Origin: Adiantum capillus-veneris
Taxonomy: Eukaryota; Streptophyta; Polypodiopsida; Polypodiales; Pteridaceae
Direction of reading: 5' to 3'
NCBI GenBank assembly: GCA_014529385.2
Contig: CM043964.1
Span: 138,156,029-138,220,028 of the forward strand
DNA: 64,000 nucleotides
Of the stretch, positions 11,600 to 23,399 are shown piece by piece; position 1 is the first letter of the stretch; every line of letters starts with the position of its first letter. The notes below the pieces were generated by a model, which did no database searches, was not told where the DNA came from, and worked only from the letters and a program-made list of their open reading frames with translations. Position numbers and translations under genes: made by a program.

Positions 11600-13930
11600 T
11601 TAGCCATTTGTTCTTTAGCTTCTATTTGTGCTTCTTCAAAAATCCATTCCTTTTCTTTTGTTCGTTGTTTTTCACTATGAATCTGTTCTAGCATCTCCTG
11701 GGTTAGTGGTAGATGATACTTCTTGAGCTTGCACCCACTAATCCAGTTAGGCATTTATTCTCCTTCTAATGGTTGCAAGCTTGACGGACCTACTTGGTGA
11801 TAAACTCTTGATCACAAAGGGTACCATCCCTTGCTTTTTGAGATTTTTAGCATGTTGTTTCAGGGAATACACCAAGATGTAGCCCCCTATTTTGAATTAT
11901 TTAGACTGCACATGCTTGTCAAAGAACTCTTTGTGGCATCTATTTTGAGCATAGATAGATGTCATAGCTTGAAGGTATAGCTCATCTAGCTTTTCCAAAT
12001 CATCTAATCTTGATGACAGTTTATGACCTATCCCCTCTAATTGCTTATCTATTCCCAAAGTTGAGATTAAGAATTCAATTGGCAGAATGAAATCAAGAGC
12101 AAACACTATATTGTAGGGTGTCGTTCCAATGGATGTCTTGTAGGTCACTCTATATGCCCATAAAGTAGAATGTACCTTTTGGTCTCAATCCGTTCGTGAA
12201 TTTGTCACAATTTTTGTCAATACTGTGCAAAGTGTCTTATTAGTAGCTTCAGCCTTTGCCCACTAGCTTGTGGGTGAAATCATGAATTTGTCAAGAAGAT
12301 TTTCAATAACTTCGTTCATTAAATGAGTACCTCTATCACCGATATTTTCTATGGGTAATCCATATCTTACAAAGACATTTTCATATAGAAATTTGCACTG
12401 GTTCTGGCATCTTCTTTTTGTGTGGCTTTTACTTGTGAGACAGTCTGTGGTGATGATGATATATTGTGCATGGAATTTGTAAGCGGGTGGTGAGATTGGT
12501 CCCACAAAATCTAGACCCCACTTAGAAGATGCCCTTGCTCCCATCATTGGTTGTAGTGGAATCTCATATCTCTTTATAGGTCCCTTCGTACACTGACAAT
12601 CATCAAATCACTTAACATATTCTCTGGCATCCATGTGCAATGTAGGCCACCATATTCCCGCACTTAAGACAATCTTACCTGTCTTATCTCATGAGAAATG
12701 GCCTCTGCTAATTCCTTTGTGTGCTTGATCTAAGATAGGCAAATATTTGCTTTCTGCTGCACATATTCGAAGTTGGTTATACTTCCCTCTCTTATAGAGT
12801 TGAATTTCAATTAAGATGAAGTCTTGAGCTTCCAATTCAATGGCTCTTTGTCTGGCTCATGTGACATTTTCAAGGAATGTCCTCATTGTCAGGTAATCTA
12901 CCATATATTGAATCCATTGAGGTGCAAATGCTATCTGAAAAAATGTGGCATAATCCATCAGCGGATTGTTCTTGCACATAGAACAATTTAAAACATATCT
13001 ATGTACTTCCGCATTCATATCGGGCCAATACACTCCTAGTTGATTTAGGCATTGGTGTGTCTTCTTTTGGGAACAATGGAAGACTATGTCATGTGCATGG
13101 TCTTCCATGAGTTAGCACTCATATTCATCTGGAGTAATGCATAACCGCAGTATTCCCTTGGAGCCTAGATGGTACAAACGCCCACCTACAAGCTAAATTT
13201 TCTTAGCTTGCCTAATTGTTTGTTTCTTATAGGCTTGTTCTATCTTATCAAACTTGCCACCAAAAGTCAAAAGAGCGACTATCTCTTGATACCACTTAGG
13301 AACCATCTCAATCTTGAAGAGGTAAGTGTCGGGTATATCATCATCCACTCCTTTTGGGTAACCTAGAGAGATTATTTTCTCTAAGGTGTGTTTTTCCCTT
13401 CTTTACCACAATCGTAAAATCAAACTCAAGCAATATGATGAACCATCAAACAATTCTTCATCTATTGCAAGGTTTGTTTACTAGATACAAGAGAGCTTGG
13501 TGATCTATGAAGAAGACAAATTTGTTAGCCAAAAGATAATGGCTAAACTTCTTCATGGTATATCACATTCCTAGCCCTTCTTGTTCCGTGGTTGTGTAAT
13601 TATTTTTCGCACTATTCAACCGTCAACTAGCATAGAAAATTGGGAAATTCATTGTTCCTTTCTCTGGTTGAGCCAAGATACAACCTATTGTAAATGCCAA
13701 GGCATCAATGTGAACATGGAATATTTTAACCCAATCTGGTGCTTTGAGTGTTGGTGTTGATATAAGCGCATCCTTAAGTTTTGTCAATGACTCCTCACAC
13801 TCCTTTGTCCAATCAAAGACAACTATCAACCTATACAAGGGTTGTGCAATGACTGCATACATGTATATGAACCTTTGGTAGTATCAACATCAGTTGTGCC
13901 ACCCTAGGCGTCATCTCACACCTTGGTAAT
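11600..13930 (-). pseudogene. Gypsy RNase H and integrase (minus strand), decayed
   Basis: Minus strand in order: the end of RT (an RRFIYMYAVIAQPL-like phrase at about 13.9 kb); RNase H at 13862-13380 (HVHIDALAFTIG, NNYTTTEQEGLGM, FFIDHQALLYLVNK); the integrase zinc domain at 13108-12857 (CSMC pair); the integrase core at 12547-12263 (WGLDFVGPISPP, RYGLPIENIGDRGTHL); then the C-terminal part at 12148-11700 (TPYNIVFALDFILPIEF; GGYILVYSLKQHAKN). Several stops and frameshifts interrupt it. RT itself is missing upstream of about 13930. The element would copy itself through an RNA intermediate; this copy cannot. Confidence 0.85.
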
Positions 13931-15660
13931 TGCCACCTAATGCCAGCACTAATAAGTAGAGAGTCTTGAGAGAAACCATATCAAATGGTATATGGACATA
14001 CATTCTTTCCTGTGGAAAATAGTTTAACCACACATTCTTGTCATACATATGCCGAGTTTCTTGGGGCTAAGCCCCTTGGTTATGGTCCGTGTTTTCATTT
14101 TCTAAGGTAATTAATATATCTCTAAGGTCTCATATGTGCAAAGAATGCATAACTTGAAATTACAGTACTAACATGTACCTTAGTTCCGATTGGCCCGATT
14201 GGTGGAGACATAGCATGTTTCGCAGGAGTTCCCACGTTCTGTACAAGCTTCATGATCATTGGCACCTTGGGTTCGAGCATGCTTTGGAGCCAAAAAAAAT
14301 TTACTACACTTAGAACTTTAAATTGATCAATTTCCATAGTCATTTCCTTGAGAAATAAGGTAATTTTTACATATAGGTAACCTTGTTATTTTTCTTGAAT
14401 ACTACTTTACAAAAATTTTCCAAAGAGAGACTGTAATTTGAACCCTCGCCAATTTGGATTTGCACTTAGTGTTATTGTGCTACACCTAATTCCTAAATAT
14501 CAAACTTTTCTTGATCTTAATTAATAAAAAATTAAGTATAAACTACATCTTGAAAATTTAGAGATGCATCACTCTTATGCATGACATTTCTAATACAATT
14601 CTAATTTCAATTTCTATACTTCAATTAAATCAATTTCTTAGTATTATTCAAAATAATAATTAATCTAATTAATAATAAAATTGATGAATAAAAACCTCAT
14701 TATGCATAATAAGAGTGTGATGAGTACTCTTATGCATTAAGTTTTAATTAACTATGCATAAGTTAATAGTAAGGCTATACTTGCTAAAGAGAGTAGGTAT
14801 AATTAGAGAGAGTAGAGTAAGAGAGAACACATACACATCCCTTTTAAAGCTAATTAAATCTTACTAGTCCACTAGAGAGATTAGAGTAAGAGAGAACACA
14901 CACACATCCTTTCTAAAGCTAATTGAATGTTTAATTGACATGTACCTTACTAATCCACTAGAGTTTTGGCTCTCTTAGTGATTTGTGGAAGCCTTCTCTC
15001 TAAGAGAAGTGGTAGCACTTCATGAGTGTTATAGAGGCAATCTCTATGTCCAAATTGTGAGTATGGCTGCTCTATTTATAGTTGAAAAAAAAACGTCCAA
15101 CTCATTTTATTTTTTATTTTATCTTGCGCTCTAAAATTCATACCCGTGTTTTTGGTCTCCTTGTGGTACCCATTAGCTTGACCAATTTGTCCTCATCATA
15201 GAGACATAAGGACACACAATCCCCCTCATTAAGATTAGTCAAGACTAACCTCTCCTTTCCATGTGACTGTGTGTCCCACTTTGTCCCCTCTTATATGACT
15301 CCAGGTGAGTCAATGTGCCTTCATGTGCCACCCATGTATACCTTTTGACTTTTTAATTATTTTATTTATTTTTTAATGATAAATTACTTTACATTATTAA
15401 GTTAAACTTAAAAATCTTAGAATAAACTTTACAGTAGTAAGAGAAAATTCTACAATCGATAAAAAAAATCCTGCAACAAGTTAGTTAGTGTTTTGTATAG
15501 CTAAACATGTCAAAATTTTGTATTGTAATTTTAAATTCTAGGTTTTCTCAGCCTACGGTTCATAATTTGAACTTGAATATCTTAAATAGTAAGTGATGGT
15601 TGCAAAATTCAAATGTGTAATAGTACTTGTGTGAAATTAAAAAATAGAGACCTTACAATT
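13931..15660. other. AT-rich region with LTR-like promoter on the minus strand
   Basis: No protein family is recognisable. A TATA-like sequence lies on the minus strand at 15071-15080. A pair of similar segments (near 14815 and 14888, both with AGAGTAAGAGAGAACACA) marks an imperfect tandem duplication. The composition resembles an LTR and leader of a minus-strand retroelement, possibly the missing 5' end of the gypsy copy to the left, but no paired LTR was found. Confidence 0.4.
15071..15080 (-). promoter_or_regulatory. TATA-box-like sequence
   Basis: The minus strand reads CTATAAATAGAGCAG, a good match to a plant TATA box, within an LTR-like AT-rich stretch. It supports a minus-strand promoter but no transcript start can be fixed. 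Confidence 0.4.
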
Positions 15661-15662
15661 TC

Positions 15663-15953
15663 TCAGTGCTTGTTGGTGCTTGTGTTCTGGCTTTGAACCC
15701 CTTCAAGAGGTCTTGCTTTTTTCCAGATGACCCAATCACTGTCTAGGTTGATGCTGGTTTTTCCCCGATTTTGCATTGTCTCTTTCCCTTTACATTCTAC
15801 TTGTTTTGTTGCAGTGTCCTTGGTTTGTTTTGTTTTGATCTTGTCAGGCCCTCCAATTTTGGTTTCTTCAGAAGATGTCGCTGTCATCTTAGGTGCTCTG
15901 TCCTTTATCACCTTATCCCTAATTTTTTGAACATTGATGTATACTAGAGCCAA
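15663..15953 (-). pseudogene. Lys/Thr-rich open frame, possible retroelement remnant
   Basis: A 96-residue minus-strand frame rich in Lys, Thr and Gln lies among minus-strand retroelement debris. I recognise no domain. It could be the tail of a gag-like region or chance. Confidence 0.2.
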
Positions 15954-16990
15954 ATCTATCCAATGTGGAGGAGCTGCCAGATGTACCAGGCTTTAAATAA
16001 GTTTCTGGATCTAGCCTTAGCAGGCTACTATACCACATTGATGTACATGATATTGGCTTCTAGGTTCTAGATTTTAGATAGTAACATGGCAAATAATTTT
16101 CTAGAAAGGTATGTCGGGTTATTCTTCAGGTTGATAGTTTCTACAATGAATCTATATACTACATTGCATTCCAATGCTACTACTAGAATGCCACGAGTGC
16201 CATATTCATGCTTCTTTTTGGCTTGGCCATTTGAATATGTGAGCCAACTCACCAGGTGTCAATGTATGAATACGTCATCCAACTCACCATGTGCCAATTT
16301 TAGTGTTCTTCTTGGTATGTAGTGAGCACCTACCGAGTAATCCCTGCATTGAAGGGCAACAACACGGCGTTCACCACTACCTCCAACCACCATAAGCTCA
16401 CCAGGGCATGCTTTCTCTCTCTTAAAATACATACTTTGTGATTTTATTGTGTTGTACTACTGCTAGGGCTTTTGCTACAGAGGCTTTCAAGCTCTCAGCT
16501 TTAGCAGTCATGGTGTCTAATGCCGCTTGTATTTTTTTGAGCTTTTGTGTCTACCCATACAAGACTCAAACAAGCAAGTTTGTGTAGAGGAAGACTTACT
16601 TGTGGTGGTGAAAGATCCATATAGAGAGTATCAAGGAGTGCCGGATAGCATTGCTGCAACTGTTGAAGAAGTGGTGTGTAGCGAAGAAGGTCAGTACTAC
16701 AATCTCAAAGAGGTCTTTGCAGATTATGAGGCAAGCGGCACAAGAGGATACGAGTAAAGTGAAGATGGGTGAACCTTTGTGTAGCTATACGTATAGGGCC
16801 ATGAATGCACCATCCTTGGCCGTCTGGAAGTTATATGCACCATTTGTGATGTGTCCTTCATGCAATGGTCCATTATAATCATTATTATTGACAAGATCCT
16901 TTTGATGATTGTGGCCTTTATTTTTTGCTGGTGACTGTTCCGTGATGTGAACAAATTGTCCCACTGGCTGTGGTCCAATTGTTCATAACT
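15954..16990. other. Unassigned stretch
   Basis: Several short frames occur on both strands. A 76-residue plus-strand frame (16527-16757) looks somewhat protein-like but matches no family I know. The 3' LTR of the minus-strand gypsy at 17-28 kb may lie here but could not be paired. Confidence 0.3.
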
Positions 16991-18115
16991 AGTCTATGGT
17001 TGAATCTACATTGATTCTAGAATTACCTCCATTGGTTTGATGTGAAACAAATCCAAGGAATCATCTTCAAATTCAGGTTGTAAATGTGGTACTAGTTCTA
17101 CTGGGATTTCCTTTGTCCTTGCATAGTATAACTTGATCTTGGACCCATTGTATACACCTAGTAACAACAATCCCGATAAATCTTTGAGCCTTATTGTACC
17201 ATTGGAGAATACCCAATCTAAGCTATTTTCAAATTTGGCTTCTTCGGTCCTAGTTTAGACTAATATAACAGTACCAGATCACCCCTCTAAAATTCTCGTA
17301 CCTTTATCCTACTGTTCTGCCAGTGTTTCCTTCTTTGCTGAAATACTTCTTCTTCTAGCATGGCCCTTTGTATAATTTCATCCAGCCTTGAAAACTCATC
17401 CAGTCTCTGCTTTTAATTTTGATTAAAATCCATTCCATATTCAACTAGCATTCTCAAACTAGGAATAACAAACTCCATTGGTACTACTAAATCTGTGCCA
17501 TACACCATTCTGAAAGGTGTCATGCCATAAGTGACCTTGTAGGTAGTTATATAAGCCCATAACATTGTATGAAGCTTAGTGTCCCATTTGTGCAGCTCCT
17601 AGTCATATAAGCCCATAACATTGTCTGAAGCTTAGTGTCCCATTTGTGAAGCTCCTTTTGAACTATCTTGGTGAGGATAATCTTAATGGTTTTATTCCTG
17701 CTTTCTACTTGGCCATTGCACCTGGGATAATACAGTGTGGATTTCTTGTGCTTTACTGAAAACATCTCAGTCAGTATCTAAATAGTTTTATTAACAAGTG
17801 CATTCCCTGATCTGAAACTATTTCTACTGGACATCCATATCTGCATATGATGTTTTCATACAAAAATGTAGTTGCTGATTTGGCAATGTTGTCTCGTAAG
17901 GCCTTTGCTTCAACCCACTTGCTGACATAACAAGTAGCCATAATTATATACTTATTCTTCCTTGGAGTGAAAAAAGCTTTGACATTAGCTATCATAGCTT
18001 GCCACCATAATCCTACCTGAAGGATCTTCTTATATGTGACATCAATTGAAAAGTTCCCTCCAACATCTCCATTATGAGATTCAATGATCACGTGCATTCT
18101 TCCTCTCATTGACAC
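16991..18115 (-). pseudogene. Gypsy integrase (minus strand), 3' half of an interrupted element
   Basis: The minus strand reads part of the integrase core (KNKYIIMATCYVSKWVEAKAL, CRYGCPVEIVSDQGMHL; 18115-17771), the NGQVESRN region and LWAYMT (17765-17547), then TPFRMVYGTDLVVPMEFVIP and a basic C-terminus to about 17.0 kb. A deletion joins the zinc-domain end (VGLWW) to the core, so the first catalytic Asp region is lost. A 56 bp direct duplication lies inside the frame (17549-17604 and 17605-17655). The element's RNase H, RT, protease and gag lie on the other side of the 19.4-22.9 kb insertion. Confidence 0.85.
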
Positions 18116-18357
18116 ACATTTTCAAAGAACACCGTCAATGTCTAGTCTATAAAGTGCTCCAACAATGATAGTGAATTTTAGACTTTTTATGATTAGTGCT
18201 TTCCTCTTATTTTGGGACCAATCATCTGGAAACTTTCCTAGTTGAAGAAAATCATAAACATCCTACCATTTTGGGTCTAGATCTTCTTCAATTGTTGTCT
18301 GGAATAATTCAACTTCTATTGCTCATTCCTCGATGAAGTTTTTGAACAACCTTCTGT

Positions 18358-18772
18358 GCTCGAAGGTGCTTGAGGCCTTGGGACTAAGTCTTGGGATAGT
18401 TAATTCTTTTTACGAAGTCTATGTTATGCTCGTGATGCATGAAGCTTTCCATGTTCATTGCATCACCTAGGTCACAAGAAACACAAAGATTGTATTGTGC
18501 CAATTCTCTCTTGATGGGAGAATCTATAACACAAATGCCTATTGGAGGGCGGACAGGCTCCACATGAATCTGGTCCTCAATTGTTGTCAATTCTCAAAAC
18601 TCTCTCTCTTGCAAAAGTATTGTTCATGCCAAGTTAATTAAGTATTATGATTATGTTGCTACTATCAATTAAGTTCACCCTCTATGTTCTCAAAGTAATC
18701 TCACAAAAATTCTCTCTTTAATTCTCCTAATTTTGCTGTTCTCAAAGCTCATAGGCCATTTCCATTACACAC
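18358..18772 (+). repeat. LTR fragment, opposite orientation to its relatives at 19.4-22.9 kb
   Basis: This 415 bp block is the reverse complement of 21229-21615, matching over nearly its whole length, including ATGCATGAAGC/TCATGCATCAC, TCTCCCATCAAGAGAGA and the LTR end CATTTCCATTACA. It ends exactly at the LTR terminus but is not followed by a primer site, so it is a broken LTR. Confidence 0.8.
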
Positions 18773-19421
18773 ACTATGGAGCAGACTTCCTTTCCCCTAC
18801 AACAAAGATTACTGAGAATGTATTTAAGAAGCTTCTAGAACAACCAGAATTTTCTGAAGCTTTCACAATTTAGAAGCTACCACCCCAGTCTTCACAATCT
18901 TAGAAGGAGAAGGCAACATCTGGCCTCGCCGGAGTCCATGATTGTTGTAGTGGAAAGTCTAGTAAACGAGACACGACAAGTCTGAAGAGACTTGGCCAAA
19001 GCTGTCCACTAATCTAATGAAGGATCAAGTAGAGGATTCATCACAGAGCCATCCAGTAACCAAACAAGAGGAAATGGGATGGAATTGTGAAGATACTCAA
19101 GAGGAAAAGTCTTCTGGTTCGATAGAAGCAACTCTAGAAATGAACAAGATAAGATCTATGCGAAGTTTTGTGAATGCATTTAGAAGTTAACAGTAGAACT
19201 GGATGACATAACATGCACATTTCCAAAGGCCACACAATTTATCTTTGTGTGTTTACTTAATGTATTCTTTGGAAATTCAAAACCTTAGTTGCTACTCCTC
19301 TTAGCCTTTGAAGATCAGCACTTAAGCATCTACACCCACAGCTCAAATTGGTTAATATAGAAAGTAGTGGAGTGGGTCTAATATTGTAGAATTTTTTAGG
19401 GATAGATCCTTTCAGACTTAA
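18773..19421. other. Unassigned segment between LTR pieces
   Basis: A plus-strand frame of about 60 codons near 19010-19190 is acidic and polar, but no family is recognised. The segment is bounded by LTR termini on both sides, so it may be the internal part of a further rearranged copy of the LTR element or trapped sequence. Confidence 0.3.
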
Positions 19422-20996
19422 TGTAACATTTAATGGCCTAAAATCTTTTGTGTAGCGGAATTTAGCATGAACATAGTGGGCATTTCATTAGAGTTGATTC
19501 CTAATGAGAATTACAAGAGTGCTTGGGTGGAGAGAGCAACAAAAAGCATAACACCTAGTTTGATAGCATCGACAATACTTTCAAAAGAGAGAGCAATTAA
19601 GCTATTGACAACAATTGAGGACCGGATTTGCATGGAGCCGGTCCCCCCTCCAAAAGGCTTTGTATTATGGTTTCTCCCATCAAGAGAGACATTGTACAAT
19701 ACAATTCTTTGTGTTCCTTCAAGACTAGCTAGTGCAATGAAGATGGAAGCTTCATACACCAATCAAAACACTTAATCAAACACAACTTGAATTATCCCCG
19801 TTCTCAGACCCAAGACCTCACACACCTTCGAAGATGGTGAGAGCTAGCAGGGTATGAGAGTAGATTGAGAGGAAAAAGAAGTATCTTACGAGAAAGAAGT
19901 ACATCTCCTCACATAATCACTCATATTAGCATAGCTTAGCTTAGTAATTAGCTTGGTAGAGAAGATGAGCATGCATTGAAGCTTGGCTCTTGGTTGGATT
20001 TGCATCCACATGCCAAGAGAGTGTTGATGTAGGCTTCTATCTCACAAGCTTGGAGTAGGTGATGAGCTCTCCATTAAAGCTTGGGAGGAGATAGAGTATT
20101 TTCCCTTCACACATGGTCAAGTGTGAGAGTGTGTGTGTCAATGCCAAGCAAAAATCAGCCCCCCCCCCTCTCTTGGGCGAGCCCTAGCTGCTAAATAAGT
20201 CTGGCCTTTGCCTCATTGGACCTCCCCAGGTCAAGCCAATAGGGATTAAGCAGCATAAGTGATAGCCTTCTGACATGTGTCCCCCTTTCCCCTTTTGTGA
20301 GAGCTTTAGGTAATTAAATAATTAAACTAAACTCTCATTGGACCCCTTTGCCTCCTGGCCAATAGGAATCAGGCAAGCCATGGGGCTCCTGAATGCTCAT
20401 TGGACCCTTTGGGAGACTGCCCAATAGTCTTCTAGGACACTTAATTCTTATTGGTTTCTTTTATTAAATGTTTTTAAATTAATTAAACTAGATTTACTCT
20501 AGCTTAATTCTCATTGGTCCACTTCAAGGGTCTTCCAATAGGAATTGGGCACACCTTGTGGGCATCTGGCCTAGGGAGCTGACATGTGTCCCTCATTCCC
20601 TTTGTGTAAAGGGAGCCTGTGTGTGTGTGTGTGGCTTTCTCTCTCATCCCCTAGCTTTGGGGCTCGCCCCCTCCCATGTAGGGATATGCAAAGACTTTTA
20701 GGGCACACACTAAGCATCCAATTTTCCCTAAGGTTGACCTTTGGACACAACCTTAGCATTTTGGAAGTCTTAATGGGCTGAACCTTAGGGTCTTTTTGGC
20801 CCATTGTTTCACATGGCTCTTTTGCAGATGGCCCCCCCTTTGGATCCCTATTTTCCCTCCTTTGGATCCCTACTGTGGCCGGTCTGCTAACTTAACCAAT
20901 ATTCTATCTTTTTCTCCCTTGGCACTTCCCCACATTAAATGATCAGTTTAATATGAGAAAATCATTTAGGAGAATTAGATATTGATTATTATGACA
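19422..20996 (-). repeat. 3' LTR of the LARD/TRIM-like element
   Basis: It is collinear with 21229-22913 but diverged by substitutions and indels. It contains repeated phrases CTCATTGGACC...CCAATAGG (20210-20560) and a (GT)n run near 20618-20632. Confidence 0.7.
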
Positions 20997-21215
20997 CTTA
21001 TTATGGCTCAATAATGGTAAAGCTGTAGGCAAGTCTAAAAAGACCCCATTATTAGGACCAAAGCTCTCGAGGTGTGCACCATATCCCACATAGTGGGCTC
21101 AATAAAATCGATAATAGATCCCAGTCCCACTTACCCTAATATAATTAACAAAATCAACCATTAATATACTACTTAAGTACCTCTCTTCTTAAGCAAGAAA
21201 AGGGAAACCAAATGC

Positions 21216-21228
21216 TCTGATACCAATG
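21216..21228 (-). promoter_or_regulatory. Primer binding site complementary to initiator tRNA-Met
   Basis: The minus strand reads TTGGTATCAGAGC immediately after the LTR terminus CATTTCCATTACA. This fixes the orientation of the element. Confidence 0.85.
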
Positions 21229-22913
21229 TAATGGAAATGGCCTATGAACTTTGAAAATAGAGGAAATAGGAGAATTAAAGAGAGCATTTTTGTGAGATTA
21301 CTTTGAGAACATAGAGGGTGAACTTAATTGAAAGTAGCAACATAATCATAGTACTTAATTGACTTGTCATGAGCAACACTTTTGCAAGAGAGAGAGTTTT
21401 GAGAATTGACAATAATTGAGGACCCAGTCCCCCCTCCAAATAGGCATTTGTCTTATAGATTCTCCCATCAAGAGAGACTTGGTACAATACAATCTTTTTG
21501 TTCCTTGTGACCTAGGTGATGCAATGAAGATGGAAATATTCATGCATCACGAGCGTAACATATACTTTGTAAAAAGCATTAACTATCCCAAGGCCTCAAA
21601 CACCTTCGAAGGTGGAGAGAGCTAGTGGGGAAGGAGGGTAGGGAAGAGGAAGAAGAAACATTCATAGGAGAAAGAAATAGTTCCTCACTTATCATCACTC
21701 TTCTTGCTAGCATACATAATCGCATAGTAATGAAGATGAATAAGATGGCAAGCTTAAGCATTGAATCATGGCTCTTGGTTGGATTTTCATTCCATAGCCA
21801 AGAGTGTTGGTACATAGGCTTTCAGCTTCTCTACTAGCTTGGAGAAGGAGATGGAGCTCTTGCACTTTGCACTTCACACAATGAGAGTGTGTGTGAGTGT
21901 GTGTGGGAGAGTATATCCCCCAAGCAACCCCCCTTCTTGATTTTGTTGACCCACTCTTCTAGCTCAACTTGGAAGCTCATTGGACCCGTGCAATCTTGGC
22001 CAATCACATGCAAAATGCATATCAAGAAATAAGGGTAGTCTTGGGACAAGTGTCCCCCTTTCCCCATTGAGACAAGTAATTCAATCAACTAAATTATCAT
22101 TGGACCCCTTGGGAGGCTAACCAATTGGCTTTAGGCACACCATGAGGGCAACATGGGTAGGGGCTTGACATGTGTCCTTGCTACCTCTTGAGGCTTGGCC
22201 TTACCCTATGTGTGTGTGTGTGTGGGGGTGTTCTCTCTCATCCCCTAGCTTTAGGGATCTCCCCCTCCTTTGTAGAATTTTGTTGACTTTTGGAACACAA
22301 GCACCTTAGTCAGCAAGCACAACAAAGCACCTCAAGCTTGGGTAGTGTTCCCACAAGCACCTCAAGCTCCCTAGTTGGTAAGCATGACAAGCACCTCAAG
22401 CATCTTAGTCAGCAAGCATGACAAGAATGTCAATCATCTTAGTCATCAAGCATGACAAGCATGACAAGCACCTCAAGCATCTTAGTCAGCAAGCACGACA
22501 AGAATGTCAAGCATCTTAGTCGTTAAGCAAGACAAGCATGGCAAGCACCTCAAGCGTAGCCCTAGCTTGAGGTGCTTAGTCATCAAGCACGACAAGCATG
22601 TCAAGCATCTTAGTCATCAAGCATGACAAGCACCTCAAGCATAGCCCTAGCTTAACTAAGGTGAAAGGACTTTTAACAATAACCTTTGGAGGTTTCAATG
22701 AAGCTAACCCTAGGGTCTTTAAGCTCCATTGGCTAGCCTTGCTCTTTGACAGACCATGTCTCATTTGGACCTCTTCACCATTGGCCTCGTGTTGAGATAG
22801 ATCTGTAAGCACATGTTTATATTCTAACCCTTGTTCTCGTTTATTCTCCCACATTAAATAATTTTTAATATGAGAAAATCATTTGGGTTGGTTAGATATA
22901 AGATTTTATGACA
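21229..22913 (-). repeat. 5' LTR of the LARD/TRIM-like element
   Basis: It shares termini and long collinear blocks with 19422-20996. It carries a minisatellite built on AAGCACCTCAAGC / AAGCATGACAAGC (22300-22660) and a (TG)n run (22209-22225). Confidence 0.7.
22300..22660. repeat. Minisatellite inside the LTR
   Basis: Irregular repeats of CAAGCATGACAAGCACCTCAA and ATCTTAGTCAGCAAGCA-like phrases fill about 360 bp, roughly 8-10 variants. A related reverse-complement array occurs at 30260-30360. Confidence 0.8.
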
Positions 22914-23219
22914 ATATGTTTTTCCTAGCTTGTGGAAAATCTTGAATTTGAAATCCATTATAAAAATCATCCACCTGAATAAACTTCCTTGTATAATAAC
23001 CTTGTTGATAAAAAACAAAAGATCTTGATGATCTACACAAAAGTGAAATAGCTTGCCTAGTAGATAATGTATAAATTTGGTAGCGCTGAATACCATTTTT
23101 AGTGCTTCTCTTTCTGTAGTCGAGTACCCTTGCTGAGTTGTACTGAACATGTGACTGGAAAAGTAGACCAAGTAGTCTGTCTTCCCATCAGGCTGGGCCA
23201 GTATGGCTCCCATAGACAT
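22914..23219 (-). pseudogene. Gypsy RNase H, cut by the LTR insertion
   Basis: The minus strand reads MGAILAQPDGKTDYLVYFSS, then YSTTEREALKMVF and FCVDHQDLLFFINK, typical of the RNase H part of gypsy pol. The frame is interrupted at 22914 by the 3.5 kb LTR element. The preceding RT is at 23.4-24.1 kb. Confidence 0.85.
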
Positions 23220-23399
23220 TCCAAAAGTGTCTACATGTACATGGAAAATAACATCCTAGTTAGGCTGGCAAAGTACTAGCTCTTGTTGATCGCATTTTTT
23301 AAGCACTAGAAACTTTGGTCACATTCTTCAGTCCAGATGAATTTATTCCCTTTCTTAGCCAGGTCATATAAAGGTAATGCATTGGATGTGAACATATGA

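Larger units (their letters stand above)
19422..22913 (-). mobile_element. LTR element made almost only of LTRs (LARD/TRIM-like), inserted in gypsy
   Basis: Two long direct repeats, about 1575 bp (19422-20996) and 1685 bp (21229-22913), flank only about 232 bp. The + strand ends match: TGTAA..AAATGGCCT at the lower ends, and the segment CCCACATTAAAT followed by AATATGAGAAAATCATTT and ATGACA at the upper ends. A primer site on the minus strand (TTGGTATCAGAGC, 21216-21228) directly abuts the terminus of the right LTR, so that is the 5' LTR and the element runs right to left. No coding capacity is visible inside. It interrupts a gypsy RNase H frame at 22914, and the integrase resumes at about 18.1 kb. 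Target-site duplications could not be shown. Confidence 0.75.

Noticed and set aside
16527-16757. 76-residue plus-strand frame with protein-like composition
   Set aside because: No family recognised and no support from splice sites or neighbours. Left as unassigned.
18358-19421. A third complete LTR giving a tandem array of elements
   Set aside because: The 18358-18772 copy is inverted and lacks a primer site, so it is not part of the same element.
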